Assembly (NCBI RefSeq): GCF_028609885.1
Contig: NZ_CP063195.1
Coordinates: forward strand, 1,240,001-1,304,000
Reading direction: 5' to 3'
DNA length: 64,000 nt
From: Corynebacterium jeikeium
GTDB lineage: Bacteria > Actinomycetota > Actinomycetes > Mycobacteriales > Mycobacteriaceae
Shown: in pieces, positions 28,417 to 39,204 of the stretch
Numbering within the stretch: the stretch's first letter is position 1
Layout of the letters: the number at the start of each line of letters is the position of its first letter
Translations under genes and position numbers: made by a program
The notes under the pieces: generated by a model
What the model saw: the letters and a program-made list of their open reading frames with translations, nothing else
Told to the model about the DNA's origin: nothing
The model's database searches: none

Positions 28417-29784
28417 TCAAGAACCCGCGCGACCGCCGCGGTTCGGAACTAGATATGCCAGCAGCTCTACGTGGTGGTTCAAACCGAAGGCATCCACCAC
28501 ACAGAGTTCCTTAATCGCGTAGCCATTATCGATCCAGGCGGCAAGGTCGCGGGCGGCGGTTGCCGGGTCGCAACCCACGTGCACGACGTGCCGCGGGCGA
28601 GCTTTGGCGATGTCCGCGACAGTCTGCGTGCCCGCGCCAGTGCGCGGCGGATCCAGCACCACAGCGTGTAGGGAGCCACCGCGTGGCAGCTGGGGAACCT
28701 GGCCCGCCACATCGCCATCGACGAACTCGACATTGTCGATACCAGCAGCCGCCATGGCTTTCACACCCGACTTGCTGGCGCTTCCGGCTACATCCACACA
28801 TACCACGCGTTCGGCCTTGCGGGACAACACCGCGCTAAAAACCCCGGCGCCGCCATACAGATCCCACGCGACCGACTGCTTATGGTTTACCCCTTGGGTC
28901 TTCTCTCCCTGTGCTACCGGAGGGATATGGCGGGCGATCCAAGAAGCGTAGAACTCCGGAGCGGCGCGGTGCGCCTGCCAGAAGTCCTGCACCTGACTAT
29001 GCCACTGCACGTCGAACTCCCGGTCGAGGCCGGCCCCGAAATGTACGGTACGGGAAACTGTGGGAATCTCGCCTGCACTGCCATTTGAACCGGCACCTGA
29101 TGGGGCGAATGCCGTAACGCGCAGGTTCGAGGGCTGTCCTTGCAGCTGCACCATCCTGCGCGTGCCGTCATCTGACACGGCAACGGCGATCTCGGAGTTA
29201 GGTACCAGCTTGCCCACGGTCCGCAGCTGCTCGATCTCTTCCGCTAGCCCCTCTTGCAGGCTCTTACTCCACTGCGCACACGGGCTATCCACCGGCACTA
29301 CCCGGTGGGAACCGCGTACGCGCTGGCCGACATTGCCCTCTCCATCCACAGCGAGTCGCACGCGCGTGCGCGAGCCAATGAAGGGCTCGAGGCTCTCGGT
29401 GCTCACGGTGATCTTCTGCAGGGTTTCGGCATCCATTTTGCCCACCCGAACCAATTGGTCCAGCACCACCTGCTTCTTATAATCCAGAGCCCCGACGGCA
29501 TCCACAAAATCCAGGTCGCAGCACCCCGCCCCGGCTTGCGCTGCTGGGCATACCGGAGCCACACGGTGCGCACTCGGCTGCCCGATGGCTATAGCCTCGC
29601 CATTGCGGAACCCCTTTTTAGACTTCGAGTTTCGCGCTGGATCCAGCACCACCGTCACGTCCTTCTCGCCCGGCAGCCCACCGCGCACGAACACGATTTG
29701 TCCATCCAACCGACCGATCACGGTTCCGCCATTCGCGGGCCCCGCCAGGTCGATCACTACTTCTTCGCTCTTATTGACGCCCAT
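28417..29784 (-). CDS. TrmA/RlmD-type RNA (uracil-5-)-methyltransferase
   Basis: SAM-dependent m5U methyltransferase. I start at MGVNKSEEV (29784), with GAGGTGGG at the right distance and the TRAM domain (VVIDLAGPANGGTVIGRLDGQ) following at once; the frame extends 29 codons further. The iron-sulfur type Cys cluster CPAAQAGAGCCDLD, the SAM motif DLYGGAGVFSAVL, DPPRTGAGT and the catalytic Cys in HVGCDPATAARD are seen. 455 aa. The start lies 14 bp inside the upstream DUF3159 gene. Which RNA is modified cannot be told. Confidence 0.9.
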   Translation of the reverse strand: MGVNKSEEVVIDLAGPANGGTVIGRLDGQIVFVRGGLPGEKDVTVVLDPARNSKSKKGFRNGEAIAIGQPSAHRVAPVCPAAQAGAGCCDLDFVDAVGALDYKKQVVLDQLVRVGKMDAETLQKITVSTESLEPFIGSRTRVRLAVDGEGNVGQRVRGSHRVVPVDSPCAQWSKSLQEGLAEEIEQLRTVGKLVPNSEIAVAVSDDGTRRMVQLQGQPSNLRVTAFAPSGAGSNGSAGEIPTVSRTVHFGAGLDREFDVQWHSQVQDFWQAHRAAPEFYASWIARHIPPVAQGEKTQGVNHKQSVAWDLYGGAGVFSAVLSRKAERVVCVDVAGSASKSGVKAMAAAGIDNVEFVDGDVAGQVPQLPRGGSLHAVVLDPPRTGAGTQTVADIAKARPRHVVHVGCDPATAARDLAAWIDNGYAIKELCVVDAFGLNHHVELLAYLVPNRGGRAGS

Positions 29785-30535
29785 CGGTGCCCACCTCGTC
29801 GTTGTTTCCTTCTGCACTGCCAGCTTCGAGCACTTCTGGGCCTTCTGGATCTCCCGGGGCTTGGGTGTCATTTGGCTCCTGCGCGTCCTCCTCGGACTTG
29901 TCCAAGTGGCGTCCCTCTGCGTGGTTTGCTGCCTTCACAGCCCATACGGTGACTGCCACCGCCACCAGCGTCAAGGGCCATCCCATTGCAATGCGGGTGT
30001 AGCCCAGAGCGTCGGTCTTATCCGCAGCGTAGAGCCACTGCTGAACGGCAAAGCGGGCAAAGAAAACCATTGCCCACGCGAGGGTGGCGATGTTGAAAGC
30101 CCGCACTGCCCGACGGCTAGTGCGCCAGCGGTGATCGTCGCCGTTGATTCCGCGCCACACGGCGCCGACCAGTGGCCAACGCACAAAGATCGAAATGATG
30201 GACGCGATACCCGCCGCAAGCGAGTACCAGATCCCATAGGCGAAGTAGCCCTTCGCATCCCCCATGATCCACGCAATGGCAGCACACAGAGCGACCGCGA
30301 GGAAGCCGGAGATCGCCGGCTGCAGATTCTCCTTGCGTCCCAAGCGCCACACCAAGATCAACACCGCCACCGCTAGTGCGGAAATCAGTGCGGGGCCCAG
30401 ACCCCATTGGCTGTTTACCGGTACCAGCACCAATACCGGAAGTGTGGAAGAAACCAGCCCAGACAGGCCGCCCATCTGCTCCAGCAGGGTCTCCTTGGAT
30501 TCAGCGTCAGTGCTGTTCGCCGCGGTGTCTGCCAT
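29771..30535 (-). CDS. DUF3159 family membrane protein
   Basis: A 254-aa protein with about six membrane segments (for example SSTLPVLVLVPVNSQWGLGP and ISALAVAVLILVW) and an acidic, Pro/Glu-rich C-terminal tail. The N-terminal LLEQMGGLSGLVSSTLPVLVLV pattern is typical of DUF3159. Function unknown. The ATG overlaps the DUF3710 stop by one base and its 3' end overlaps the methyltransferase, so the three genes are one unit. Confidence 0.85.
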   Translation of the reverse strand: MADTAANSTDAESKETLLEQMGGLSGLVSSTLPVLVLVPVNSQWGLGPALISALAVAVLILVWRLGRKENLQPAISGFLAVALCAAIAWIMGDAKGYFAYGIWYSLAAGIASIISIFVRWPLVGAVWRGINGDDHRWRTSRRAVRAFNIATLAWAMVFFARFAVQQWLYAADKTDALGYTRIAMGWPLTLVAVAVTVWAVKAANHAEGRHLDKSEEDAQEPNDTQAPGDPEGPEVLEAGSAEGNNDEVGTDGRQ

Positions 30536-31236
30536 TAATCCAGATCCTCGCCCGGTTCCCGAGTGACTACCTCGGAACCGGCATTTTGGCGGTGCGCCAA
30601 CTGCTTCAGCTGTTCCTGCACCTCATCCGCCATCGCCTGCGGCATCTGCACCGGCAACGGTTGGCCGGCCGGAAGTGGGTCGCTACCGCGGCGTATAAAG
30701 GTACGCGCGATGATCTCCCTGCCGATTTTGGCTAGCTCGTCTGCCTTGGACTTCTCGCCCGCCAAAGTCGCCCGGAACATCCAGCGCGGGCCGTTCACGC
30801 CGATCAAGCGCATTTGCCCCTCACCTGCTACCGCGCAGATCTCCTGCCCCCATGGGCCATCCTCCACGTGTACGTCCAGGCCGTCCTTAGTCATGCCTGC
30901 AACCGTCTCGTCAACGGACTCGCCCCAAAGGTCACCGTTGCGCGGTGCAGCGAACGCAACCGGGGTGATGCGTCCGCCGTCGATCTCCAGATGGATCATC
31001 TGCGGGCCTTCCGGTCCCATTTCCACACTGACCCTGCCGCCGTGCGGCACCGGAATGATCATGGAGCCCAGGTCCAACGCACCACTGGCGAAATCCGAAA
31101 AGTCGAAGTCCTGGAAGTTCACCGTGTCTCCGTCGAACGGTCCAAAGTCGTTCTGAGGTCGTTCCTGCTGAGGTGGAGTGACTTCTTCTACCTTTTCTAC
31201 CGTTTTCTTGTCGCCTTTATTCTTACGACCAAACAT
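30535..31236 (-). CDS. DUF3710 family protein
   Basis: A 233-aa soluble protein. A basic start (MFGRKNKGDKK) and Gln/Pro-rich linker lead into the conserved core: FDFSDFASGALDLGSMIIPVPHGG, VAFAAPRNGDLW and GVNGPRWMFRATLAG. Orthologues stand beside dut in mycobacteria (Rv2696c). Function unknown. Confidence 0.87.
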   Translation of the reverse strand: MFGRKNKGDKKTVEKVEEVTPPQQERPQNDFGPFDGDTVNFQDFDFSDFASGALDLGSMIIPVPHGGRVSVEMGPEGPQMIHLEIDGGRITPVAFAAPRNGDLWGESVDETVAGMTKDGLDVHVEDGPWGQEICAVAGEGQMRLIGVNGPRWMFRATLAGEKSKADELAKIGREIIARTFIRRGSDPLPAGQPLPVQMPQAMADEVQEQLKQLAHRQNAGSEVVTREPGEDLD

Positions 31237-31297
31237 CCCAAAACTCCGCTTTCTTTTGGTTAATGAAGTTAATTCAAATGCTGCGAGTGCTGTGGGT

Positions 31298-31771
31298 CTA
31301 CACCCCGGTGGAGCCGTAACCGGACTCGCCTCGCACAGTCACGCCCAATTCCTCCACGCTATTCACTTCTTCTACGTCACACAGGCTGACTTCCTGCACA
31401 AGCAGCTGTGCAATCCGCTCACCACGTGCTAATTCAATGGGTTGCTCAGGATCCAGGTTGATCAAGCAAACCTTGATCTCCCCGCGGTAGTCCGCATCGA
31501 TCGTCCCCGGGGCGTTGACGATGGAAAGCCCCTTCTTCAGTGCAAGCCCACTACGCGGGTGCACCAGCCCCACGGTTCCCACTGGCAAAGCGATGGCAAT
31601 GCCTGTACCTACCAGTTCCCTGCACCCAGGGGCGATAGTCACGTCCTGGGCCGTGTACAGGTCGATGCCAGCGTCCGTCGGGTGGGCACGGCGCGGCAAG
31701 GGCAGCTCCTTGTCCAGGCGAACGATACGCAGCGGGGCGTCATTTCCATTTTGTTTAAGCGTCACGGTCAC
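31298..31771 (-). CDS. dut: Deoxyuridine 5'-triphosphate nucleotidohydrolase (dUTPase)
   Basis: Trimeric enzyme that removes dUTP and supplies dUMP. All five motifs are visible: [42 protein letters not shown] and the C-terminal [11 protein letters not shown] start at the GTG 31771 (or 31765); the open frame further up carries a non-family extension. A TAGTCT hexamer lies just ahead, so the message may be leaderless. 157 aa. Divergent from the DUF3093 gene. Confidence 0.93.
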   Translation of the reverse strand: MTVTLKQNGNDAPLRIVRLDKELPLPRRAHPTDAGIDLYTAQDVTIAPGCRELVGTGIAIALPVGTVGLVHPRSGLALKKGLSIVNAPGTIDADYRGEIKVCLINLDPEQPIELARGERIAQLLVQEVSLCDVEEVNSVEELGVTVRGESGYGSTGV

Positions 31772-31872
31772 CAAGACTACAAGTACCCAACCGAAGTTAC
31801 GATGTCCGCTCCCCCACGGGCTAGAATTGCTAGACGGCACTCAAAGCGAACAGATCTACAGGAGTTATTGAA

Positions 31873-32358
31873 GTGGCATCGGACACTCGGCAGGAAAAGC
31901 TGCTGTACTCGGAGCATCAGCGCGTACCCCTAGTGTGGTGGCTGTTCGCCGCGGGCGTGGTGGCCATCATTTCGTGGCAGGCGCAAATGGGCCGTCCGAT
32001 GTGGGCTTTTTACGTTGGCCTGGTTGTTTCCGGTGCACTGGCCGTCTGGGCGCTGATCTATTTCTCCCGCACGAAGGTGGAGGTCACGGAGGATAACTCC
32101 GGCGAGCGTTGGCTGTACGTCGGCCCAGCTAAGTTACCCGCCAGCGTGGTCAGCCGCAGCCTAGTGATTCCCCCTACCGCCAAGCGCGCTGCCATGGGCC
32201 GCCAGCTGGATCCGGCCGCCTATGTCGTTCACAAGAACTGGATTCCGACGATGGCGATGCTCGTCCTCGACGATCCGGACGACCCAACCCCTTATTGGCT
32301 GATTTCCACCAAGGAGCCGCAAGAGGTTCTGGAAAAACTCGGTCGCCCGATCTACTAA
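31873..32358 (+). CDS. DUF3093 family membrane protein
   Basis: 161 aa from a GTG with GGAG eight bases upstream. Two membrane helices near the N-terminus (LVWWLFAAGVVAIISW and WAFYVGLVVSGALAVWALIYF), then a beta-rich cytoplasmic or outer domain with RWLYVGPAKLPASVVS and the C-terminal PYWLISTKEPQEVLEKL. Same position in mycobacteria (Rv2698). Function unknown. Confidence 0.87.
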   Translation: MASDTRQEKLLYSEHQRVPLVWWLFAAGVVAIISWQAQMGRPMWAFYVGLVVSGALAVWALIYFSRTKVEVTEDNSGERWLYVGPAKLPASVVSRSLVIPPTAKRAAMGRQLDPAAYVVHKNWIPTMAMLVLDDPDDPTPYWLISTKEPQEVLEKLGRPIY

Positions 32359-32368
32359 AGCGGACAGC

Positions 32369-32668
32369 TTAGGCACAGTCCTTGCAGATGTACTCGCCGT
32401 CGGCGACGGTCTCCGCGATACAGCTGCGGTGCTGGACCAGGAAACAAACGCTGCAGGTAAATTCATCACTCTGGCGCGGGATCACTGAACCCGACAGCTC
32501 TTCACCGGAAAGATCCGCCATCGGCACGTCGAACGGCTCGACGATCTCTCCGTCATCCGTATCGGAAACAGAAGGCTCGGCCTTCTCTGCAGCCTTCAGC
32601 CCCTCCAGAGAGTCGGTCTCGATGTCATCTTCGGAACGTCGGCGGGGTGCGTCGTAGTCAGTGGCCAT
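32369..32668 (-). CDS. DUF4193 family putative zinc-binding protein
   Basis: A 99-aa acidic protein ending in a metal-binding motif: CSVCFLVQHRSC, then YICKDCA at the C-terminus (two C-x2-C pairs plus one Cys). The N-terminal MATDYDAPRRRSEDD is the family start. Found in the same slot in mycobacteria (Rv2699c). Convergent with the DUF3093 gene. Role unknown. Confidence 0.9.
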   Translation of the reverse strand: MATDYDAPRRRSEDDIETDSLEGLKAAEKAEPSVSDTDDGEIVEPFDVPMADLSGEELSGSVIPRQSDEFTCSVCFLVQHRSCIAETVADGEYICKDCA

Positions 32669-32847
32669 GTGGGGTCCTTACTTACGTCGGTTGTGTCGTT
32701 GTAATGGCAGGCAAAACAACCAGCGGAACTGGCTAAAAAATGCCTCAATTCGTCTCACTGTTCGCGGATCGTAGAGCACATGCCCGCCACTTGTCACCTT
32801 CACGCGCGCACTAGGGTCCGATTGGGGTAGGAAGCTTCCCCCCGCTG

Positions 32848-33945
32848 CTAGTCCACCAGGAGCTCAGCCAGCTCCCTAGCCACCCCCGGTCTAACTGCCA
32901 GTACAAGCGCCTTGGCTTCCTTCGTCACGTCGTAATCGGGGGCTACGCTGATGGCTCCGGCCCGCGCTGCAATCAGGCACCCGGCGGCGTGATCCCACGG
33001 CCCCAAACCATGTTCGAAATAGGCATCTACTTCCCCGCTGGCTACGCGGCACAAATCCAACGCCGCCGAACCAATCCTTCGAATGTCTCGAACCTTCGGC
33101 AACAATCGGGTCAACAGCTCCGCTTGGCGGCGGCGATCCTTCGCCAGATATGAAAACCCCGTCGCAATGAGAGCCTTGCCAAGCGCCTTGTCAGATTCAT
33201 TGCCGGGTGCTTTACCGGCCTCTGTCTCCTCTTCCGCCGGTTCCACACGCAGGAGATCGGCTCCGGCACCATCGGACTTCAAACGGCGCGCCGGCCCGCC
33301 TGCGTGTGCCACATAGGCTTCCCGAGCTGTCACGTCGACCACCACACCCGCTACCGGCTGCCCATCTACCACTGCGGCGATACTCACGGCATAGGCCGGA
33401 ATTCCGTACAGGAAGTTCACCGTGCCATCAATCGGGTCGACAATCCATAAGACCTCCCCCGGAGCACTGTGTTCACTGCTCAATCCGCCTTCCTCGCCAA
33501 GCACTCGAGAGCCCGGCACTCGCTGTAACAGCTGCTCCACAATGAGTTTCTCGCTGGCCTGGTCCACCTCCGTCACCGGATCCACCTCGGAGGTTTTCGT
33601 CCCCACCACGCCTACGTGCCCGTGCTCGTCGGCCAGTTCGCCACGGCGGCGTCGTATTAGGGCGGCCGCCCCAAGCGCTACCTCTAGGGCTATTTCCTCT
33701 AGAACGGCAGGGCTAGAGCTTTCTATTGTTGGGGACGCCCCATCCTCCCTCTCCGTCGACGCTTCGTCGAACACCCGCAGTAGCGCCTGCTCGGACCGTG
33801 CTCTCTGGAGAATCTTTGATACCTCACGCGCCTGCGTGGTCAATTCTGCTGAACCCTTGGTTTCCATGGCTTCCACCTTGCCATTCTTCAGGCCAATCTT
33901 CTGGCTACCCTGCGCACCTATCATCGACTCCCTTCTCCCCGCCAA
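32848..33945 (-). CDS. Inositol monophosphatase family protein (SuhB type)
   Basis: Mg-dependent phosphatase: GEEGG, the metal motif WIVDPIDGTVNFLYGIPAYA and the second signature GPWDHAAGCLIAARAGA are intact. It may supply free inositol for PI synthesis. The frame is 365 aa, about 80 longer than usual, with a low-complexity N-terminus; internal Met at 33924 or 33867 are alternative starts. It also has an insert (EPAEEETEAGKAPGNES) near residue 240. The gene faces away from ppgK. Confidence 0.88.
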   Translation of the reverse strand: MAGRRESMIGAQGSQKIGLKNGKVEAMETKGSAELTTQAREVSKILQRARSEQALLRVFDEASTEREDGASPTIESSSPAVLEEIALEVALGAAALIRRRRGELADEHGHVGVVGTKTSEVDPVTEVDQASEKLIVEQLLQRVPGSRVLGEEGGLSSEHSAPGEVLWIVDPIDGTVNFLYGIPAYAVSIAAVVDGQPVAGVVVDVTAREAYVAHAGGPARRLKSDGAGADLLRVEPAEEETEAGKAPGNESDKALGKALIATGFSYLAKDRRRQAELLTRLLPKVRDIRRIGSAALDLCRVASGEVDAYFEHGLGPWDHAAGCLIAARAGAISVAPDYDVTKEAKALVLAVRPGVARELAELLVD

Positions 33946-33996
33946 TAACAGCTAAGCCTGGCGTCGAGCGCAGCTCGATATCTTCAAGGTAGGGTT

Positions 33997-34776
33997 ATGA
34001 GCATGACTGAGGACAAGGCAGAACAGAACCTGAGTTTCGGCGTAGACATCGGTGGATCCGGTGTGAAAGGCGCCGTTGTAGACCTCAACACCGGCGAGCT
34101 GGTCACCGAGCGTTTTAAGATCCTCACCCCGAAGCCCTCCACCCCCGACGCAGTGGCGGACGTCGTGCGCAAGCTGATGGACATGGCCGAATGGGATGGC
34201 CCGGTGGGTGTAACGGTGCCCGCCGTAGTCAAGGACCAGAAGGCTCGCTCCGCGGCGAACATCGACAAGTCGTGGATCGATACCGATATGCAGGAGCTGT
34301 TCAAGCGCCACCTCGGCGAGCGGGAGATCGCTGTTCTTAATGACGCTGACGCAGCCGGACTGGCCGAGGTCAAGTACGGCGAGGAAAGCGCGAAGGAGGG
34401 CGCGGTGCTGATGCTCACTTTCGGAACCGGCATCGGCTCGGCCATGCTGTGTGATGGAAACCTATTCCCCAACTCCGAGCTGGGCCATCTGCCCCACGAT
34501 AAGAATGGTGACGTCGAATGGTATGCCAGCTCCGCGGCGAAGGATCGCGAGGAGTTGTCCTATAAGAAGTGGGCCGCGCGCGTGGACGAGGTTCTGCACG
34601 CCTACAGCGCTCTGTTCAGCCCGAAGACGTTTATCGTCGGCGGCGGTATTTCTCGCAAGGCCGACAAGTGGGTTCCGCTGCTGACTGTCGAAGAGGAAGT
34701 TATCCCGGCGAAGCTGCGCAATCAGGCGGGCATTATCGGCGCTGCAATGGCCGTACAAGATGGCATCAAGCCCTAG
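33997..34776 (+). CDS. ppgK: Polyphosphate glucokinase
   Basis: ROK-family kinase phosphorylating glucose with polyphosphate (or ATP). 259 aa; GVDIGGSGVKGAVVD is the phosphate-binding loop, VLNDADAAGLAE holds the catalytic Asp, and LTFGTGIGSAM the second phosphate motif. The start is ATG 33997 or 34003: TAGGGT at 33990-33995 would make the second ATG a leaderless start. Next to sigA as in C. glutamicum and mycobacteria. Confidence 0.93.
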   Translation: MSMTEDKAEQNLSFGVDIGGSGVKGAVVDLNTGELVTERFKILTPKPSTPDAVADVVRKLMDMAEWDGPVGVTVPAVVKDQKARSAANIDKSWIDTDMQELFKRHLGEREIAVLNDADAAGLAEVKYGEESAKEGAVLMLTFGTGIGSAMLCDGNLFPNSELGHLPHDKNGDVEWYASSAAKDREELSYKKWAARVDEVLHAYSALFSPKTFIVGGGISRKADKWVPLLTVEEEVIPAKLRNQAGIIGAAMAVQDGIKP

Positions 34777-34861
34777 TACAAGCTCTAGCGTCCGCTAGTG
34801 TCCGATAGAAGGTGGCCGCTTCATACTCGGGATGGTTTCAACGCCATGCTAATTTTTGAGT

Positions 34862-35021
34862 TATAATGGGCGGTCGATTAGCACAGCAGGGGTTTCGACG
34901 AACCTCCTAGACCAACGGTTGTGGGTAAACCGCAACCCGGTGCGCCCTAATTCCCCCAAGGAATGTGGCCCGATAAGGCGGCCATCCTAGTGCACCATGT
35001 AATACGAGTGAAAGGGCTTCC
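34862..35021 (+). promoter_or_regulatory. sigA promoter and structured 5' leader
   Basis: A perfect TATAAT (34862-34867) is followed by about 150 bases before the GTG of sigA. The leader contains three hairpins: 34888-34908 (AGG-GGTT / AACC-T-CCT), 34917-34937 (GGTTGTGG / CCGCAACC with one G-T pair) and 34959-34988 (AGGA-TGGCC / GGCCA-TCCT). GGTGC (34939-34943) can pair with GCACC (34992-34996) to enclose the third. Gene-free stretch 34777-35021. Confidence 0.6.
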
Positions 35022-36680
<1,659 letters not shown>

Positions 36681-36698
36681 CCCAGAATCAGTTCCGGC

Positions 36699-37073
36699 CT
36701 AGTTCTGGTTGTTCTTCACACAGTCGGAGAACTCCGTGCCACGTAGGTCTTCGCAACCTTCCATGCTCTTCATAGCCACCTGGGTGAAGAAGATTGCAAT
36801 GGCCATCGCCAATACGCCCAGCACCAGGCCGATAATCGCGTAGCTACGCTGCGTCCCCCTACGGTTCGCTATCACCACCGTTGCAATTCCAACCAGGATC
36901 GCCACCGCGGCCACCACGATGCCGATAAGGGGGAACATCGCCGCCGGGATGGACAGGATGCCGACGATCAAGGCGGCCAGACTCAGCCCGCTGACCTTAC
37001 GCGGCGCGATTTTCTGGAGTTCGTCCTCCTGAGCGTTGGACTTATCCAGATCGATGTAATCTTCTCGAGCCAC
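36699..37073 (-). CDS. DUF4190-like small membrane protein
   Basis: 124 aa with an acidic cytoplasmic start, two or three membrane helices (SLAALIVGILSIPAAMFPLIGIVVAAVAIL is split by a Pro, and IIGLVLGVLAMAIAIFF) and a short outer tail with two Cys (GCEDLRGTEFSDC) able to form a disulfide. The G-x-x-L-x-I-x-x-x-I-G pattern recalls DUF4190. Convergent with sigA. Confidence 0.75.
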   Translation of the reverse strand: MAREDYIDLDKSNAQEDELQKIAPRKVSGLSLAALIVGILSIPAAMFPLIGIVVAAVAILVGIATVVIANRRGTQRSYAIIGLVLGVLAMAIAIFFTQVAMKSMEGCEDLRGTEFSDCVKNNQN

Positions 37074-37187
37074 CGTGCCGTTTCCTTCCCTTTGGTGTCG
37101 CTTGCTAAAAACGGATCCGACGATACGCCGCCGTTGCTTGACGCGGTGTATCTTACCCCACTTCTCCGGCGTCCCCGGTATCCGTTT

Positions 37188-38906
37188 TCACCAATCTCTT
37201 AGGTAAGCAATGCGGTCGCGCAGCTGCTGTGCGGTGCACAGTGCTGTGGACGGCCCACCGCAGTTTCTCCGTGCATCGTTGTGAATCTGCCCGTGCGGCT
37301 TACCGGTACGAGCGGACTTCATAGATACCAGCGCATTCAATTCCTTGCGCAAAGCCGGGAGTTCCTCGCTAGCCACGCGCTTATTGCGCAAGTCCGCTCC
37401 GCTGCCTTCGGGAGCCGGCTTCTGCTGTTCTTGTTTCCGACGCTGCTCCTCTTCCTTCGCCCGCGCGTCTAACTGCTCGGCTTGGCGCTGGCGCAGCAGC
37501 GTACGCATCTGTTCGGCGTCCAAAAGACCGGGGAGACCGAGATATGCCTGCTCCTCCTCCGATCCGCTTAAGGTCGCCGTGCCGTAGGTCGACCCATCGT
37601 AAATAAGACTGTCGAGCTCAGCTTCGGCGCCGACGGACTCGTAGCCCTTGTCCTCTTCGGCTTCGTTCTGCTCTTTGTTAGCCTGCTGCAGGAGTTCATC
37701 GTCCCACCCCTCGTTTGGGCGGTGGGGCTTGCCGAGCACGTGGTTGCGCTGCTGTTCCATCTTGGAGGCAAGCTCGAGGAGGACGGATACGCTGGGCAGG
37801 AAAATTGACGCCGACTCCCTCGGTCGCCTAGATCGCACGAAACGGCCAATCGCCTGCGCGAAGAACAGGGGCGTGGAAGAGGATGTGGCGTACACGCCCA
37901 CGGCCAGGCGGGGCACATCCACGCCCTCGGAAACCATACGCACGGCCACCATCCACTCGTCGGTGCTGGCGGAAAACTCCTTAATGCGTTCGGAAGCGCC
38001 CGCCTCGTCAGAGAGAACCACCGTCACTGGAGTGCTGCTGATCCGCTCCAAGATGCGCGCGTAGGCACGCGCCGTCGTCTTGTCGGTGGCAATCACCAAC
38101 CCTCCCGCGTCGGGAATACTCTCGCGCAGTTGCTGAAGGCGCGTCTGCGCTGCGTTGAGCACGGCCGGAATCCAATCGCCCTTCGGGTCCAGGGCGGTGC
38201 GCCATGCCCGCGCAGTCTGCTCTGCGTTCAACGGCTCGCCCAGGCGTGCCTCGAACTCCTCGCCGGCGGAGTTGCGCCAGCGAGCCTGGCCGGAATACGC
38301 CAAGAAAACGACAGGGCGGACTACACCGTCCTTCAAAGCATCCGCGTAGCCATAGGTGTAGTCAGCCGAGGAAACGAGAGCGCCATCGGCCCCTTCCACA
38401 GCTTCATAGCGAACGAAGGGGATCTGGGAATCGTCGGACCGGAAGGGCGTGCCCGTCAGCGCTAGGCGACGTTCCACGTGCTGGTAGGCCATGCGCACGC
38501 CGTCGCCCCAACTCTTTGCATCGCCGGCGTGGTGGATCTCGTCCAGGATCACCAATGCCTTCTTAGCGGTGGCTACCTGGTAGTGCTTCGTGGGCTTCAT
38601 GCCCACCTGGGCGTAGGTCACACACACGCCGTCGTAGGCGTTGTTGAACGGCGAGGAGTTCGTGAACTCTGCGTCGAGAGCGATCCCCCGCTCCGCGGCG
38701 GATTGCGCCCACTGCACCTTCAGGTGTTCGGTGGGCACCACAATGACCAATCGATCCACCGCGCGAGTATCCAGGAGCAACCGCGCGATCGTTAGGGCGA
38801 AAGTCGTTTTACCCGCGCCCGGGGTCGCCACGGCCAGAAAGTCCTTCGGGCTTGCCTCGACGTACTTGTTCAGAGCCTCCTGCTGCCATAGGCGGAGGTG
38901 CTTCAC
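37188..38906 (-). CDS. Superfamily II DEAD/DEAH-box helicase
   Basis: A 572-aa DNA/RNA helicase of the ResIII type. Walker A ATPGAGKTTFAL near residue 27, motif II LDEIHHAG, motif III RLALTGTPFR, and motif VI region FAQAIGRFVRSRR are visible. After the helicase core comes an acidic then Gln/Glu/Arg-rich coiled segment and a small C-terminal domain with HNDARRNCGG. Its start overlaps the DUF3039 stop by four bases. This pair is conserved near sigA in corynebacteria and mycobacteria. Confidence 0.88.
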   Translation of the reverse strand: MKHLRLWQQEALNKYVEASPKDFLAVATPGAGKTTFALTIARLLLDTRAVDRLVIVVPTEHLKVQWAQSAAERGIALDAEFTNSSPFNNAYDGVCVTYAQVGMKPTKHYQVATAKKALVILDEIHHAGDAKSWGDGVRMAYQHVERRLALTGTPFRSDDSQIPFVRYEAVEGADGALVSSADYTYGYADALKDGVVRPVVFLAYSGQARWRNSAGEEFEARLGEPLNAEQTARAWRTALDPKGDWIPAVLNAAQTRLQQLRESIPDAGGLVIATDKTTARAYARILERISSTPVTVVLSDEAGASERIKEFSASTDEWMVAVRMVSEGVDVPRLAVGVYATSSSTPLFFAQAIGRFVRSRRPRESASIFLPSVSVLLELASKMEQQRNHVLGKPHRPNEGWDDELLQQANKEQNEAEEDKGYESVGAEAELDSLIYDGSTYGTATLSGSEEEQAYLGLPGLLDAEQMRTLLRQRQAEQLDARAKEEEQRRKQEQQKPAPEGSGADLRNKRVASEELPALRKELNALVSMKSARTGKPHGQIHNDARRNCGGPSTALCTAQQLRDRIAYLRDW

Positions 38907-39145
38907 TTCTTGCGCAGCCCCTTGTAGATCTGCTCACAATCCGGGCAGACAGGCGACCCCGGTTTGGCCTGCTTGCGCACCGGGAAGGTCTCGCCGCACA
39001 GAGCCACGACCAGCTTGCCCATCACGGCAGATTCGACGATTTGATCCTTCTTCACGTAGTGGAAGAACTTCGGAACATCGTCATCCGTCGTCGTATCCGT
39101 GTTGACTTCGGGGCGCTCAATCGTTGTCGTACTTGGGTTACTCAC
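38903..39145 (-). CDS. DUF3039 family small protein
   Basis: 80 aa; conserved core FFHYVKKDQIVESAVMGKLVVALCGE with a Cys, and a C-terminal CPDCEQIYKGLR pair. Likely a metal site from Cys residues in CGE and C-x2-C. Coupled by ATGA to the helicase, suggesting a partner or regulator of it. Function unknown. Confidence 0.87.
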   Translation of the reverse strand: MSNPSTTTIERPEVNTDTTTDDDVPKFFHYVKKDQIVESAVMGKLVVALCGETFPVRKQAKPGSPVCPDCEQIYKGLRKK

Positions 39146-39204
39146 AGTTCACCATCATGCCCCTGAATCTGCTTGTTTTCCAGCTGCGTACTAGCGTTAG
39201 TCAT

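Noticed and set aside
37514..37535. Possible frameshift in the helicase C-terminal half, because of acidic/Gln-rich low complexity
   Set aside because: The frame stays open to a normal stop and the final domain looks intact.
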